A stretch of DNA of 64,000 nt from NCBI GenBank assembly GCA_038210135.1, contig JBBQWZ010000028.1, positions 1 to 64,000 on the forward strand, read 5' to 3'. Source of the DNA: JBBQWZ01 sp038210135. Lineage in GTDB: Bacteria > Acidobacteriota > Terriglobia > Bryobacterales > Bryobacteraceae. The translations under genes and the position numbers were made by a program. Shown here piece by piece: positions 1-8,486 of the stretch; within the stretch, counting starts at the first letter, position 1; each line of letters begins with the position of its first letter. Below the pieces are notes generated by a model, which saw only the letters and a list, made by a program, of their open reading frames with translations, was not told the DNA's origin and did not search any database.

Positions 1-146
1 GCCCTTGGAAAACGCTCCCGCGTTTCCCACATTCCCACAGCGCCTACGATTGCTTCTTTCCTCAAACAAAAAAGAAAGACTCCAGCCTCACCCACCCTCA
101 ACGCCCCGCTTCAGGCTCATCCTTCGATGAGAAAATGCTCCTGTGA

Positions 147-184
147 CTCGCTCGCGAATTACTTACCGCTCACCCGCGAGCGAG
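147..184 (-). terminator. Inverted repeat downstream of bamD-like gene
   Basis: The arms CTCGCTCGCG (147-156) and CGCGAGCGAG (175-184) are perfectly complementary over 10 bp around an 18-nt loop. The hairpin lies 10 bases past the stop of the minus-strand BamD-like gene, where a transcription terminator would be expected. No clean T-run follows directly, so a Rho-independent role is inferred and not certain. Confidence 0.4.
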
Positions 185-193
185 GTGTTGGGA

Positions 194-1453
194 CTACTGC
201 TGCGTCGTCTTCTTGTTGTTCTTCTTCTTTTTGCCGCTCTTGGCCGCAGTCGCGTTCTCGACCGCCTTGTCGGCGGATGACTTCTCTTCGGCGGGTTTCG
301 CCGCCGCATCGGCAGGCTTGGTCCCGTCCGCCGCGGCTGCTTCGCCCGCCGGCTTGGGCGGATTCAGGCGATCGTCTTTCTTGCCTTCAAGGGAAGCGGT
401 GTCGCCGGACGCCGTCGCCGTCACGTCACCGCTAAATCCAGCCGCCGGAGCCGCGATCGGGATGCTCGCCGGCATCAAAGCCTTGGTCGTCTTCATCGCC
501 GGAGTGCCCGACTTTGCCGCCATATACGTGTCCGGGCCGCGGCGGATTAAGCCCATCGAACCCTTCACCATTCCGGGTTTGGTCCGATTCTCCTGCTCAT
601 ACTTCATGCGCGCCAGCGCTACCTGATCCGGTTCCGGAATCGGCATCTCGAGCTCGGCCAGCTTCTTCTTCGCCGCATCGGCCAACGGGCTTAGCGGATA
701 GTCGCGAACGATGCGCTGCAGGGCCTCGCCTTGATCCTTGCGAAACTGCTTGGGCATCTTCGAGTACGAATCGGCTTCCTTCCACAACGCCATATCGGCG
801 CCGCTGTACAGCGGATACTGTTCGACCAGACCCTTCATGCGGTTTGTTGCCGAAACGTTCGAGCCCTTTTTGTTATAGAAGAAGCCGGCCCGATACTCCC
901 CTTCGGCCAGCACTTCCTGGATCTCGCGTAGCCGCTGCTCGGCGATCGGAGCAAACTTCGAATTCGGAAACTGAGTCAGTAGCGTGCGGCATTCCTGCTC
1001 CGCGCGGAGAGACTGGTTCGGATCGCGATCCGCCTTCTCCATCTGGCGATAGTGAATCATGCAGATCTTCTCTTGCGACTCGGCGGATTCCTCGAGGGTC
1101 GGGTAAAACAGGATGAAATCCTTGTATTCCGCCTCGGCCTGCGCCAGCCCGTGCGCGCCGCCCTCGCGGAACCAGCTGTCGGCAATCGCCAGTTTCGCCT
1201 TTGCGAGATATTCGCTGGTGTCGTAAGTATTGACCAGCGTGTTCAACGTGATGCGCGCGACCTCGAAACGGCTGCGCTCGATGTCCTTGATTGCTTTGTC
1301 GAATAGAACCTTGTCCGGCTGCTGCGTGTCTTTGGTGATCGGGTTTTCGTACTTCTTGCGGCGGATAATGCCCGCGTCCGAAACATCGGCCAGAAGCACG
1401 ACACCCAGAACCATCGCAAACACACGACCTACAAGACATTTCTTACTTGCCAT
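194..1453 (-). CDS. BamD/YfiO-like TPR protein with long low-complexity tail
   Basis: The first 270 or so residues resemble outer membrane assembly factor BamD (YfiO), a periplasmic TPR protein of the BAM complex that helps insert beta-barrel proteins. Visible are a hydrophobic signal segment (about residues 9-27) and helical TPR-type repeats with the spacing typical of BamD (for example DNA coding FDKAIKDIERSRFEVAR near residue 52 and AEAEYKDFILFYPTLEES near residue 105). A lipobox with a lipidated cysteine, expected for BamD, is missing: the only early Cys is residue 6, ahead of the hydrophobic stretch. The last 140 or so residues are rich in Ala, Lys, Pro and Thr and end in a lysine cluster, an extension absent from typical BamD (about 245-280 aa). 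It follows rpe on the same strand after a 61-nt gap. A generic periplasmic TPR protein is the alternative. Confidence 0.75.
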   Translation of the reverse strand: MASKKCLVGRVFAMVLGVVLLADVSDAGIIRRKKYENPITKDTQQPDKVLFDKAIKDIERSRFEVARITLNTLVNTYDTSEYLAKAKLAIADSWFREGGAHGLAQAEAEYKDFILFYPTLEESAESQEKICMIHYRQMEKADRDPNQSLRAEQECRTLLTQFPNSKFAPIAEQRLREIQEVLAEGEYRAGFFYNKKGSNVSATNRMKGLVEQYPLYSGADMALWKEADSYSKMPKQFRKDQGEALQRIVRDYPLSPLADAAKKKLAELEMPIPEPDQVALARMKYEQENRTKPGMVKGSMGLIRRGPDTYMAAKSGTPAMKTTKALMPASIPIAAPAAGFSGDVTATASGDTASLEGKKDDRLNPPKPAGEAAAADGTKPADAAAKPAEEKSSADKAVENATAAKSGKKKKNNKKTTQQ

Positions 1454-1514
1454 ATTAGGAAAATCCCCTACTACCGTCTTACTGAATTACTGACGCTCGG
1501 ACGCGACGCTCAAC

Positions 1515-2186
1515 CTAAATCTTAACGCGGTTGCCCTGTTCCGCGGCGGCCTTCAAGGCTTTAAACGCGGCCCCCGGGTTCACAGTGTGAAAGACCGACG
1601 ACCCGGCTACTACCCAGTCGACGCCAGCTTTCACTGCATCTTCAACGTTTTCGAGGCCAATGCCGCCATCGATTTCGATGGAGAAGTGCAATCCGCGTGC
1701 CCTTCGGCGCTCGGCCAGGGACCGAACTTTGTTGAGCGCGTTGGGAATGAACTTCTGCCCGCCGAATCCAGGGTTTACGCTCATCACCAGGACATAATCC
1801 ACAATGTCGAGCACCTCGTCGAGGGTCGAAACCGGTGTCGCCGGATTGATAACAACGCCCGCCAGGGCGCCATTGGCCTGAATATTGCGAATGGTTCGAT
1901 CCAGGTGCGGACAGACTTCCTGGTGGACGCTGATCTGGTCCGCTCCGGCCTCGACAAAAACAGCCGCGTATTTGTCTGGATCCGTGATCATCAGGTGGCA
2001 ATCGAGATTCAGCTTGGTGATCTTCCGGATCGACTGCACGACGGGCGGTCCCAGGGTGAAATTGGGCACGAAATGTCCATCCATGACATCGACATGGAGC
2101 ATCCGGGCACCTGCGGCTTCGACCGCGCGAATCTCTTCGCCCAAGCGCGCAAAGTCCGCAGCAAGAATGGAAGGAAGGATTTCCAC
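1515..2186 (-). CDS. rpe: Ribulose-phosphate 3-epimerase
   Basis: Interconverts D-ribulose 5-phosphate and D-xylulose 5-phosphate in the cytosolic pentose phosphate pathway. The 223-aa length is normal for the family. The N-terminus carries the family start (ILPSILAADF), then the metal-binding and catalytic stretch HVDVMDGHFVPN (residues 31-42), MSVNPGFGGQKF in the middle, and EIDGGI plus a phosphate-binding VAGSSVF near the C-terminus, all in TIM-barrel order. The ATG at 2186 fits the family N-terminus. It lies upstream of the BamD-like gene on the same strand and is divergent from the MBL-fold gene at 2313; the 126-nt gap between them must hold both promoters. Confidence 0.95.
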   Translation of the reverse strand: MEILPSILAADFARLGEEIRAVEAAGARMLHVDVMDGHFVPNFTLGPPVVQSIRKITKLNLDCHLMITDPDKYAAVFVEAGADQISVHQEVCPHLDRTIRNIQANGALAGVVINPATPVSTLDEVLDIVDYVLVMSVNPGFGGQKFIPNALNKVRSLAERRRARGLHFSIEIDGGIGLENVEDAVKAGVDWVVAGSSVFHTVNPGAAFKALKAAAEQGNRVKI

Positions 2187-2312
2187 AGGAAAGAGGATCT
2201 AGCTCGATGTTATCACGCGAAATCATTACGCGAGGTGGGCCGGTTCGTCGAATTCTGCCGGGCAAGATCTTTCTATCCCTTCGCACGACCGATGCGCGAA
2301 GCTTGCCCTCAA

Positions 2313-3377
2313 ATGCGCCTACACTCACTCGCCTTCACCACCGTTACGCTGCTGCTTACCTTCGGTCCGATTGCTTTCGCGGAGTACACCCCGAAAATCC
2401 AGGTGCTGCCAGCCGGAGACGGAATTTACGTCTTTTCCTCGGGTTCGGACGGATACGTCTCGCAGGAGAACTCGATCGCGGTAGTGAATGAGAACGACGT
2501 CCTGATCTACGACGCCAACACCCGGCCCTCCACCACGCAGGCCGTGCTGATCGAACTTCGCAAGATCACCCGAAAGCCGGTGCGCTGGGTGGTGAATTCC
2601 CACTGGCATCCGGACCACTGGTCCGGCAACGAGGTCTACGCGCGCGAATTTCCGGGAGTTCAGATCATCGCGACCGAAGAGACCGCCGAGTTCATGCACA
2701 ACATTGCCCCTGCCTGGGCTCCGGTTTTTGAAGGACAGCTGAAGCGGATGCAGCAAACCGTCGCCGACGCCGTTCGGACTGGCAAAAACCCCGACGGAAC
2801 CGTCTACTCGGCCGAAGATCGAACAGGCGACGACCGTACCATCGAGGAATACGCCAGTTTCGTTGACGAAACTTCCAAGCTGAAGCGCGTTTACCCGAAT
2901 CTCCTGTATCGAAACCGAATGACGTTTACGAGCGGCGGCCGAGAGTTTCAACTGCTCAGTTTGAGTGGGGACGCCACCTACTCGACCGTCCTGTATTTGC
3001 CGAAAGAGAAGGTTCTCCTGGTCGGCGATCTCCTCGTTCATCCCACGCAATGGGGCTCGAAAAGCGACGCGCTGAGCCCCTGGATCGCGAGTCTCCGCCA
3101 GTTGTCCGCTCTGGAAGTGAATACGATCGTTCCAGGCCATGGGCCGGTCTTTCGCGACAAGCAGTATCTCGGACTGGTCTTGGAGCTATTCGAAACGATC
3201 CGTTCGCAGGTCCGGGCGGCGCTCCAATCGGGCATGGTCGAGTTGAAGGAGGTCGAAAAGGTGGTGAAACTGGACGACCTGAAGCGCAAATTTGCCGCCG
3301 CAGGCGCCGAATTTATGAACATCGCCGTACGGATGGCCTATCGCGAGGCGCGCGACGGCATGGATTCGACCCGTTAG
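2313..3377 (+). CDS. Secreted metallo-beta-lactamase-fold hydrolase
   Basis: A 354-aa MBL-superfamily hydrolase, probably periplasmic. The ATG at 2313 was chosen because it directly begins a good signal peptide (MRLHSLAFTTVTLLLTFGPIAFA); an in-frame ATG at 2292 adds seven residues, and the frame stays open much further upstream but that part only mirrors rpe. The zinc signature HWHPDH is at residues 97-102, and a later GDLLVHP and PGHGPV supply the usual third-ligand and His positions. The substrate is not evident; many such proteins in soil bacteria are lactonase, phosphodiesterase or broad beta-lactamase-fold enzymes. It stands alone, divergent from rpe, with the DUF4342 gene 41 bases downstream. 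Confidence 0.85.
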   Translation: MRLHSLAFTTVTLLLTFGPIAFAEYTPKIQVLPAGDGIYVFSSGSDGYVSQENSIAVVNENDVLIYDANTRPSTTQAVLIELRKITRKPVRWVVNSHWHPDHWSGNEVYAREFPGVQIIATEETAEFMHNIAPAWAPVFEGQLKRMQQTVADAVRTGKNPDGTVYSAEDRTGDDRTIEEYASFVDETSKLKRVYPNLLYRNRMTFTSGGREFQLLSLSGDATYSTVLYLPKEKVLLVGDLLVHPTQWGSKSDALSPWIASLRQLSALEVNTIVPGHGPVFRDKQYLGLVLELFETIRSQVRAALQSGMVELKEVEKVVKLDDLKRKFAAAGAEFMNIAVRMAYREARDGMDSTR

Positions 3378-3418
3378 CCTGGGCGAACGGCGACCCCTCG
3401 GACCTCGTACTCTTAGGC

Positions 3419-3721
3419 ATGAGCTTGAACCAGTTTGTCGAAGAAGTACAGGTCCTGGGCCGCGACTTGGTGGACCGGGTCAAGAGCCTGATTCACGAGG
3501 GAAACGTCAATCGAATCATCATCAAGGACGAAGCTGGCCACACCTTCGTCGAGATTCCGGTGAGCATCGCGGCTGTCGGCGTCGTACTCGCGCCACTGCT
3601 GGCGGCCGTTGGCGCGATTGCAGCCATGGTGGCGAAGTTCACCATCGTGATTGAGCGCTCAGCGCCGCCGCCACAGGATCCGACGACGAAAGCCGCCGAA
3701 GAATCCAAACCCAGCGCGTAG
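3419..3721 (+). CDS. DUF4342 domain protein
   Basis: A 100-aa protein whose whole middle matches the DUF4342 family: an amphipathic start (VEEVQVLGRDLVDRVKSLI), the conserved EGNVNRIIIKDEAG block, an EIPVSIAAVGVVLAPLLAAV hydrophobic segment and a charged tail. The hydrophobic stretch (about residues 45-75) would form one or two membrane passes. The ATG at 3419 removes a long upstream extension that overlaps the preceding gene in another frame. The function of the family is unknown. It is convergent with the enoyl-CoA hydratase gene, with a dispersed repeat between them. Confidence 0.8.
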   Translation: MSLNQFVEEVQVLGRDLVDRVKSLIHEGNVNRIIIKDEAGHTFVEIPVSIAAVGVVLAPLLAAVGAIAAMVAKFTIVIERSAPPPQDPTTKAAEESKPSA

Positions 3722-3726
3722 CTTTT

Positions 3727-3771
3727 GGCTTCGAGGCGCGCACGAAGCGAGACGAAGTCGAGCGCAGTAAG
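3727..3771 (-). repeat. Dispersed 45-bp repeat, copy 1 (family A)
   Basis: Read on the minus strand this 45-bp segment matches 38282-38326 at 38 of 45 positions, starting CTTACTGCG and ending GCGCGCCTCGA plus four bases. A more diverged copy is at 17096-17141. All three lie between genes. It is rich in TTCG/GC steps and sits between two convergent genes here, so it may also act as a bidirectional hairpin region. Confidence 0.6.
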
Positions 3772-3790
3772 TGCTTGCGTTAACAGCGCC

Positions 3791-4555
3791 TCAGTCTTTC
3801 TTCAAAAACTTGGCGATTCCGCGCTTGCAATCGTCCGTCTGCCGGGCGATGGCGTTCATGTGGACGCCGGATTCGAGGGCCGCGTCGAACCCCATTCCGT
3901 CCATGTGATACAGCAGACTCTTCGACAGATATAAGGCGTCGCCGGACTTCTTTGCCAGCTTGGCGACGTATTCCTCGACGTTTTTGTCGAAATCCTCGTC
4001 CGAAAACACCTGGTTCACCAAGCCGGCGAAATAGGCCTGCGAAGCCGGCATGACATCGCCCATCGCGACCATCTCGAAGGCCTGTTTTTCCGACACATTC
4101 CGCCGCAGAATCGCCATTACCATTGCCGGAACAAACCCAATGTTTACCTCCGGATAGCCGAACTGCGCGGAGCCCGAGGCGAGAATCAGGTCGCAAGCGG
4201 TCGCCAACCCGCATCCACCCGCCAAGGCCCGTCCGCGGACCGCCGCGACCACCGGACAGCGATGCCGGCGCATGGCCAGGAACACATCGGCCATCGCGCG
4301 GGCGTCGGACATATTGTCGATGACCCCGTTATTCGCGACTTTCTGCAAATTGGCGAGATCCGCGCCGGAGCAGAAATCTTTCCCCGCACCCGCGATCAGC
4401 ACCACTTTCACCGCGGGATCACGCTGCGACGCCTCCAAAGCGTCGGCTAGGCCAGCCACCAGCTCCGCATTGAGGGCGTTTCGCTTGTCGGGCCGGTTCA
4501 GGGTGACTCGCGCGATTCCCTCGGCGACGGAGTAGAGGATCGGATTCTCGGCCAT
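3791..4555 (-). CDS. Enoyl-CoA hydratase/isomerase family protein
   Basis: A 254-aa crotonase-fold protein, expected to act on acyl-CoA thioesters in the cytosol. Typical crotonase blocks are visible: VTLNRPDKRNALNAEL near the start, GKDFCSGADL (oxyanion-hole region), RGRALAGGCGLATACDLILA, and YPEVNIGFVPAM. The start at 4555 (MAENPIL) matches the family; the frame is open for another 43 codons upstream without homology. The gene is monocistronic. The precise substrate (beta-oxidation, methylglutaconyl-CoA or a degradation pathway) cannot be told from the sequence. Confidence 0.88.
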   Translation of the reverse strand: MAENPILYSVAEGIARVTLNRPDKRNALNAELVAGLADALEASQRDPAVKVVLIAGAGKDFCSGADLANLQKVANNGVIDNMSDARAMADVFLAMRRHRCPVVAAVRGRALAGGCGLATACDLILASGSAQFGYPEVNIGFVPAMVMAILRRNVSEKQAFEMVAMGDVMPASQAYFAGLVNQVFSDEDFDKNVEEYVAKLAKKSGDALYLSKSLLYHMDGMGFDAALESGVHMNAIARQTDDCKRGIAKFLKKD

Positions 4556-4702
4556 GGAGCCTATCATAATGCGTTTCCGGAGGGCCTCTGATGCACCCGT
4601 ATCGTTGTCGACGGTGCGTTCGGCAGCGATTAAATCCGATTCACTTCCCACTGCGTATACAGGGCTGTTAGTTAGTCTCACCATTTCTCGAGGAGGAAAT
4701 GA

Positions 4703-6139
4703 ATGTTTTCACGATTCGTTCGCTGCAGCACCGCTGCGGTGATTCTGACGGCATCCTGCTTTGCCGCCAGTCACCGGAACGGTCCACTGCTGCTCGAAGA
4801 CCAGACCGCCAACCTGAACGACTTCTACATTTTCCGTAGCTACGAACAGGGCCGGTCCGACCGCTTGGTCATGAGCATGAGCACGCAAGGCTTCCAGATT
4901 CCGGACAACGGACCCAGCTATTACAAGTTCTCCGATAGCGTCCTTTACCGATTCAACATCAACAATTCACGCAGTCTCGACGGCAATCCCGACGTCGTCG
5001 TCGATTTTGTGTTCAAAACGACGCTGCGTCCCAATGGGACGTTTCTTTCGTATTTCGGTGTGATCGACTCGATCGACAACCCCGGAATCCTGCTGTACCA
5101 GACCTACTCGGTTGTCGTCCGGAACCTCAAGACCGGCGCCACCACCGCGTACGAAACCGACAAGAACGGCCACGCGCTCTCCGTCGCTCCTCCGAACCAG
5201 GGCCCCAAAGCGACCCCGAACTACGAGGCCAAGCTGGGTGCGCCCAGCGTGTTTGAACTGTCGAACGGAATGAAAGTCTTCGCCGGCCCGCGCGACGATG
5301 CCTTCTATTTCGATTCCGGCAGCACGTTCGACTTCCTGAACTTCAAGGCTCCGGCTCCGGTTCTCGCCGGCGCGGCGGATGCGGGTCAGGGTGCGGCGTA
5401 TCCGGCCGCGGCCGACGGTTTCGCGGGCTATAACATCAGCCTGATCGCCGTCGAAATGCCGATCACGATGGCCACCGCCAGCGGCACCATCCCGACCGAT
5501 CCGAAGGATGTCAACGCCAAGATCGCCGGTTGGGCAGTTACGATGCGTAAGGTCGTTACGGTTCGCCCGAGCCCTGGCGATCCGCAGCATTACGGCGACT
5601 ACGTGCAGATCGATCGCGTCGGCAACCCGCTGACCGTCGAAGCGCTGATCCCGCTGCCGATGAAGGATTACTGGAATCGCAGCCAGCCCGCCAATGATGC
5701 GCAGTTCGCTGCGTTCATCGGCGACCCGGTGTTTTCGTCGGCCGTCCTCAAGGGCGTGTTCGGCGTGCCGGTTCCTCCGGCTCCGCGCGCCGACATCCTC
5801 GGCGTGTATGTTCCGGATATCACCCGCGTCGATCTGACCATCGCGCCGAAGTCTGCTGAAACTGGCAGCCGCCTCGGACCGTTGGCCGGTGACAACGCCG
5901 GTTGGCCGTTCGGCGGACGCCGCATCGGCGACGACGTTGTCGATATCGGATTCCGCGCGCTTGCGGGCGTTCTGGTTCCCGGTTTCGGCGGCTCGCCCAA
6001 CAACGCGCTCGGAGACGGCGTCAACTCGAATGACGTTCCTTATCTGACGCGCTTCCCGTTCCACGCGGCTCCGCATGCGGGTTCTTCGCATAGCGGAATC
6101 GAAGGAACCAACGGTCGCGGCAAAGTGACTAATCAGTAA
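4703..6139 (+). CDS. Secreted DUF4331 domain protein
   Basis: A 478-aa exported protein with a signal peptide (about residues 1-22, ending CFAASH) followed at once by the DUF4331 signature HRNGPLLLEDQTANLNDFY, the counterpart of the usual SSHREAPLI...TADNTDLYAF. DUF4331 proteins are extracytoplasmic, of unknown function, and frequently neighbour TPR or HEAT proteins as here. A strong ribosome binding site (GAGGAGG) precedes the ATG. The gene is followed by an intrinsic terminator at 6152-6180, so it is probably transcribed mainly as a single unit with partial readthrough into the TPR-HEAT pair. Confidence 0.85.
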   Translation: MFSRFVRCSTAAVILTASCFAASHRNGPLLLEDQTANLNDFYIFRSYEQGRSDRLVMSMSTQGFQIPDNGPSYYKFSDSVLYRFNINNSRSLDGNPDVVVDFVFKTTLRPNGTFLSYFGVIDSIDNPGILLYQTYSVVVRNLKTGATTAYETDKNGHALSVAPPNQGPKATPNYEAKLGAPSVFELSNGMKVFAGPRDDAFYFDSGSTFDFLNFKAPAPVLAGAADAGQGAAYPAAADGFAGYNISLIAVEMPITMATASGTIPTDPKDVNAKIAGWAVTMRKVVTVRPSPGDPQHYGDYVQIDRVGNPLTVEALIPLPMKDYWNRSQPANDAQFAAFIGDPVFSSAVLKGVFGVPVPPAPRADILGVYVPDITRVDLTIAPKSAETGSRLGPLAGDNAGWPFGGRRIGDDVVDIGFRALAGVLVPGFGGSPNNALGDGVNSNDVPYLTRFPFHAAPHAGSSHSGIEGTNGRGKVTNQ

Positions 6140-6151
6140 GTGAATCCTTGT

Positions 6152-6180
6152 GGGCCGTCCTCCTGGCGGCCCCTTTTTCT
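6152..6180 (+). terminator. Intrinsic terminator after DUF4331 gene
   Basis: A stem of GGGCCG (6152-6157) and CGGCCC (6167-6172) with a 9-nt loop is followed by CTTTTTCT. This is the clearest Rho-independent terminator in the window and lies 12 bases past the DUF4331 stop codon. Confidence 0.8.
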
Positions 6181-6200
6181 CCCGTGAAAGAGACCAACGT

Positions 6201-7430
6201 ATGAACAAACTACTGCTGACAGCGTTATCTACCGCGTTATTCTGCTTCGGCCAGTCCGCCGAATCTGAGCGCCTGATGAATGCGTTCAAGGACAAAGCGC
6301 TTGCCGAACAGGCGATGCGCGTGGGCACCGACGAGCGGATCAAGATGTACCAGACGCTCTCCAACTTGCAGCCCGAAAATTTCCATTATCAGAATCTGTT
6401 GGCCGCCACCTACATCCAAAAGGTCCGCGAAACCACCGATTTCGGATACCTCGATCGAGCCACCCAGGTTCTCGATGGCGTCCTTTCGCACGATGGCGAC
6501 AACTACGAGGCGCTTCGGCTGAAAACCGAAACCGAACTCGAACGCCACGACTTCAAGCGCGCCGCGGCGTCCTCGAAGCGCCTCACCCAGATCGCGCCGC
6601 ATGACTCCTGGAACTGGGGCACTCTCGGCGACGCCATGCTCGAGCTGGGTAATTACGATCAGGCCGCCGAAGCCTATCAGCGGATGATGAACATCAAGCC
6701 CAACCTTTCGAGCTACAACCGGGCCGCGTATTTCCGTTTCCTGTACGGCGACATGGCCGGAGCGATCGACGTCATGAAGCAGGCCATTGAAGCGGGCAGT
6801 CCGGCGTCTGAAAACGTCGCCTGGTGCGCCGTCGAACTCGGGCATCTGTACCTGAAGGCCGGCAAGCTCGACGAAGCCGAGAAGGCCTATAGTTCGGCCG
6901 TCAAGTACTTCCCCAACTACCATCCGGGTCTGGCGGGTCTCGGCCACGTCGCGAAGCTCCGCGGCGAAACGGCCAAGGGCATCGAATTCTACAAGCGCGC
7001 CCAGGCGGGAACCCCGCTGCCGGATTACGCCGCCGCGTTGTACGACCTGTACATGACGGCGGGCAAGAAAGACGAAGCCAAGAAGGAAATGGACTTGGTC
7101 GACCTGGTCGACAAAATGGGCCAAGCCGCCAAGGAAAAGGCGAATCGCAACATCGCGATGATCTACTCGGATCATGACTACCGCGTCGAGCGCGCCCTCG
7201 AACTCGCGCAGGCCGAGCTCGAAGTCCGTGGCGACATCTACACCTACGACGCGCTGGCATGGGCGTTGTTTAAGAACGGCAAGTTCGCGGACGCTGAAAA
7301 AGCGATGACTAGGGCAATGGCCCTGGGCACACCGGATCCGATGCTGTTCAAGCACGCGGCGAAGATCGCCGAAGCGTTAGGTAAAAAAGAAGATGCGGAG
7401 AAGCTCCGCAAAAAGGAACAAGGCTTATGA
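6201..7430 (+). CDS. Secreted TPR-repeat protein
   Basis: A 409-aa protein with an N-terminal signal peptide (MNKLLLTALSTALFCFGQSA) and several tetratricopeptide repeats, for example the units around YDQAAEAYQRMMNIKPN, GKLDEAEKAYSSAVKYFPNYHPGLAGLG split over two helices, and FKNGKFADAEKAMTRAMALG near the C-terminus. TPR proteins form helical scaffolds for protein-protein binding; the partner is not evident but the linked DUF4331 protein is the obvious candidate. The start at 6201 is chosen because it begins the signal peptide. It overlaps the next gene by four bases (ATGA), indicating translational coupling. Confidence 0.8.
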   Translation: MNKLLLTALSTALFCFGQSAESERLMNAFKDKALAEQAMRVGTDERIKMYQTLSNLQPENFHYQNLLAATYIQKVRETTDFGYLDRATQVLDGVLSHDGDNYEALRLKTETELERHDFKRAAASSKRLTQIAPHDSWNWGTLGDAMLELGNYDQAAEAYQRMMNIKPNLSSYNRAAYFRFLYGDMAGAIDVMKQAIEAGSPASENVAWCAVELGHLYLKAGKLDEAEKAYSSAVKYFPNYHPGLAGLGHVAKLRGETAKGIEFYKRAQAGTPLPDYAAALYDLYMTAGKKDEAKKEMDLVDLVDKMGQAAKEKANRNIAMIYSDHDYRVERALELAQAELEVRGDIYTYDALAWALFKNGKFADAEKAMTRAMALGTPDPMLFKHAAKIAEALGKKEDAEKLRKKEQGL

Positions 7431-8158
7431 GAATCGTTTTCGCTGTACTGCTTCCCGTTTTGGCCGTAGCCGCTGAGAATCCGATTCTCGACAAGATGCT
7501 GGATCCGGCCATGAATTCTACCGCGAAGAACGACGCCTGCTTTGCCCTGCGCGGCAACAAGGCGCCGGACGTTCTGGTCGCGATGCGGAAAGCCATGTCG
7601 GATCAAAATCTTCGCGCCTGCGCTACCAGGAATCTGCGCGAGGCCGGCGCCATCCAGCTTCTGCGCGACGCTCTGCGGGACGAAAGCCCCGAAATTCGCG
7701 CGGTCGCTGTTCTCGAAGTCGGCATGTTTGGTAAAGCGGAGGACCTCCCGTCGATCGCCGCCGCCGCCAAGGATCCGAATCTGCTGGTTGCGACGAATTC
7801 CGTCTACGCGCTTGCGGGAAACTCAAGCAAGGCCGTGGTTCCCTATCTCGCGGAGATCGCGGAGCGCGGCGGCATGCCCGGCACGCAGGCCCTTGGCCGC
7901 CTTTCGCAGCGCGGGGAGCCTAAAGCGATCGAGATCGCGCGCCGCATGATCCTGAGCAAAGACGCGCCCGAAAAGCTCGCGTCCATCAAGGTGATGGCGG
8001 AGATGGGCTCGAAGGCCGACCTGAAAGCTCTAAATGAAATCAAAGAGAAAGAGACCGGGGAGCTCTCCTCCGGCCGCGGCTTCGGACTGATGCCCGCCTT
8101 CAGCCTGTCGCGCGCCGCGAAGACGGCGATCGAAGCAATCGAGCAGCGGGGTAGCTAA
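7427..8158 (+). CDS. Secreted HEAT-repeat protein
   Basis: A 243-aa protein with a short signal peptide (MRIVFAVLLPVLAVAA) followed by HEAT-like helical repeats with the typical AVLEVGMFG, ATNSVYALAG and TQALGRLSQRGE patterns. Such repeats mediate protein contacts. The start codon overlaps the upstream TPR gene's stop (ATGA), so both are co-translated, and the two probably act together in the periplasm. The gene's stop overlaps, on the other strand, the end of the decayed DUF5615 gene. Confidence 0.78.
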   Translation: MRIVFAVLLPVLAVAAENPILDKMLDPAMNSTAKNDACFALRGNKAPDVLVAMRKAMSDQNLRACATRNLREAGAIQLLRDALRDESPEIRAVAVLEVGMFGKAEDLPSIAAAAKDPNLLVATNSVYALAGNSSKAVVPYLAEIAERGGMPGTQALGRLSQRGEPKAIEIARRMILSKDAPEKLASIKVMAEMGSKADLKALNEIKEKETGELSSGRGFGLMPAFSLSRAAKTAIEAIEQRGS

Positions 8159-8486
8159 AAGCTATCAGCGCTGACTTCAATCACCTGACCTGGCCTTACG
8201 TCGTAGATGGCCGCTCGCAATTCCTGCCGGATCGCTGCGTAGTGCACGAGTTGATTCTTGGGAACGCCGCGCGAGGACAATGCCCAGGTTGTACTTCGAC
8301 AGATTCTGTTGAAATCGGAGCTTGCGGTCGATCGTCAGCAGCACGTCGAATTCAGCTTGCGCAACGGCGAGCAACGCTCCGTCGGGCATCATACCCCACC
8401 CGCAGTCGTGCACCGTAGATATGGGTTCGCCGGGAAAAAAGCCGCGTGACACGCGGGTCTACGCATTCGTCAACGAGGATGCGCAT
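8155..8486 (-). pseudogene. DUF5615 PIN-like protein, broken by two frameshifts
   Basis: Reading three frames in succession recovers a complete DUF5615 (PIN-like) protein: MRILVDECVDPRVTRLF from the ATG at 8486, then (after skipping one base in the A6 run at 8435-8440) PGEPISTVHDCGWGMMPDGA and the core DVLLTIDRKLRFQQNLSK, then (after one extra base near 8262-8275) GVPKNQLVHYAAIRQELRAA and a typical ending RPGQVIEV. The conserved N-terminal acidic motif (VDECVD) and TIDRKLRFQQNL are characteristic of the family, which usually serves as the toxin partner of DUF433 proteins. No single frame encodes the whole protein, so it is probably inactive unless the indels are sequencing errors; one is in a homopolymer. 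Confidence 0.75.

Noticed and set aside
1587..2312. Extended N-terminus of the first MBL-fold protein
   Set aside because: The extra 242 codons lie opposite rpe and have no homology; a signal peptide begins at 2313.
4967..6364. Long minus-strand open frame of 465 codons opposite the DUF4331 gene
   Set aside because: It mirrors the DUF4331 coding sequence, has Arg-rich low-complexity translation, and no start signal or domain. This is a common artefact of GC-rich genes.
6237..7355. Minus-strand 372-codon open frame opposite the TPR gene
   Set aside because: It is the shadow of the TPR gene, with no domain or ribosome binding site.
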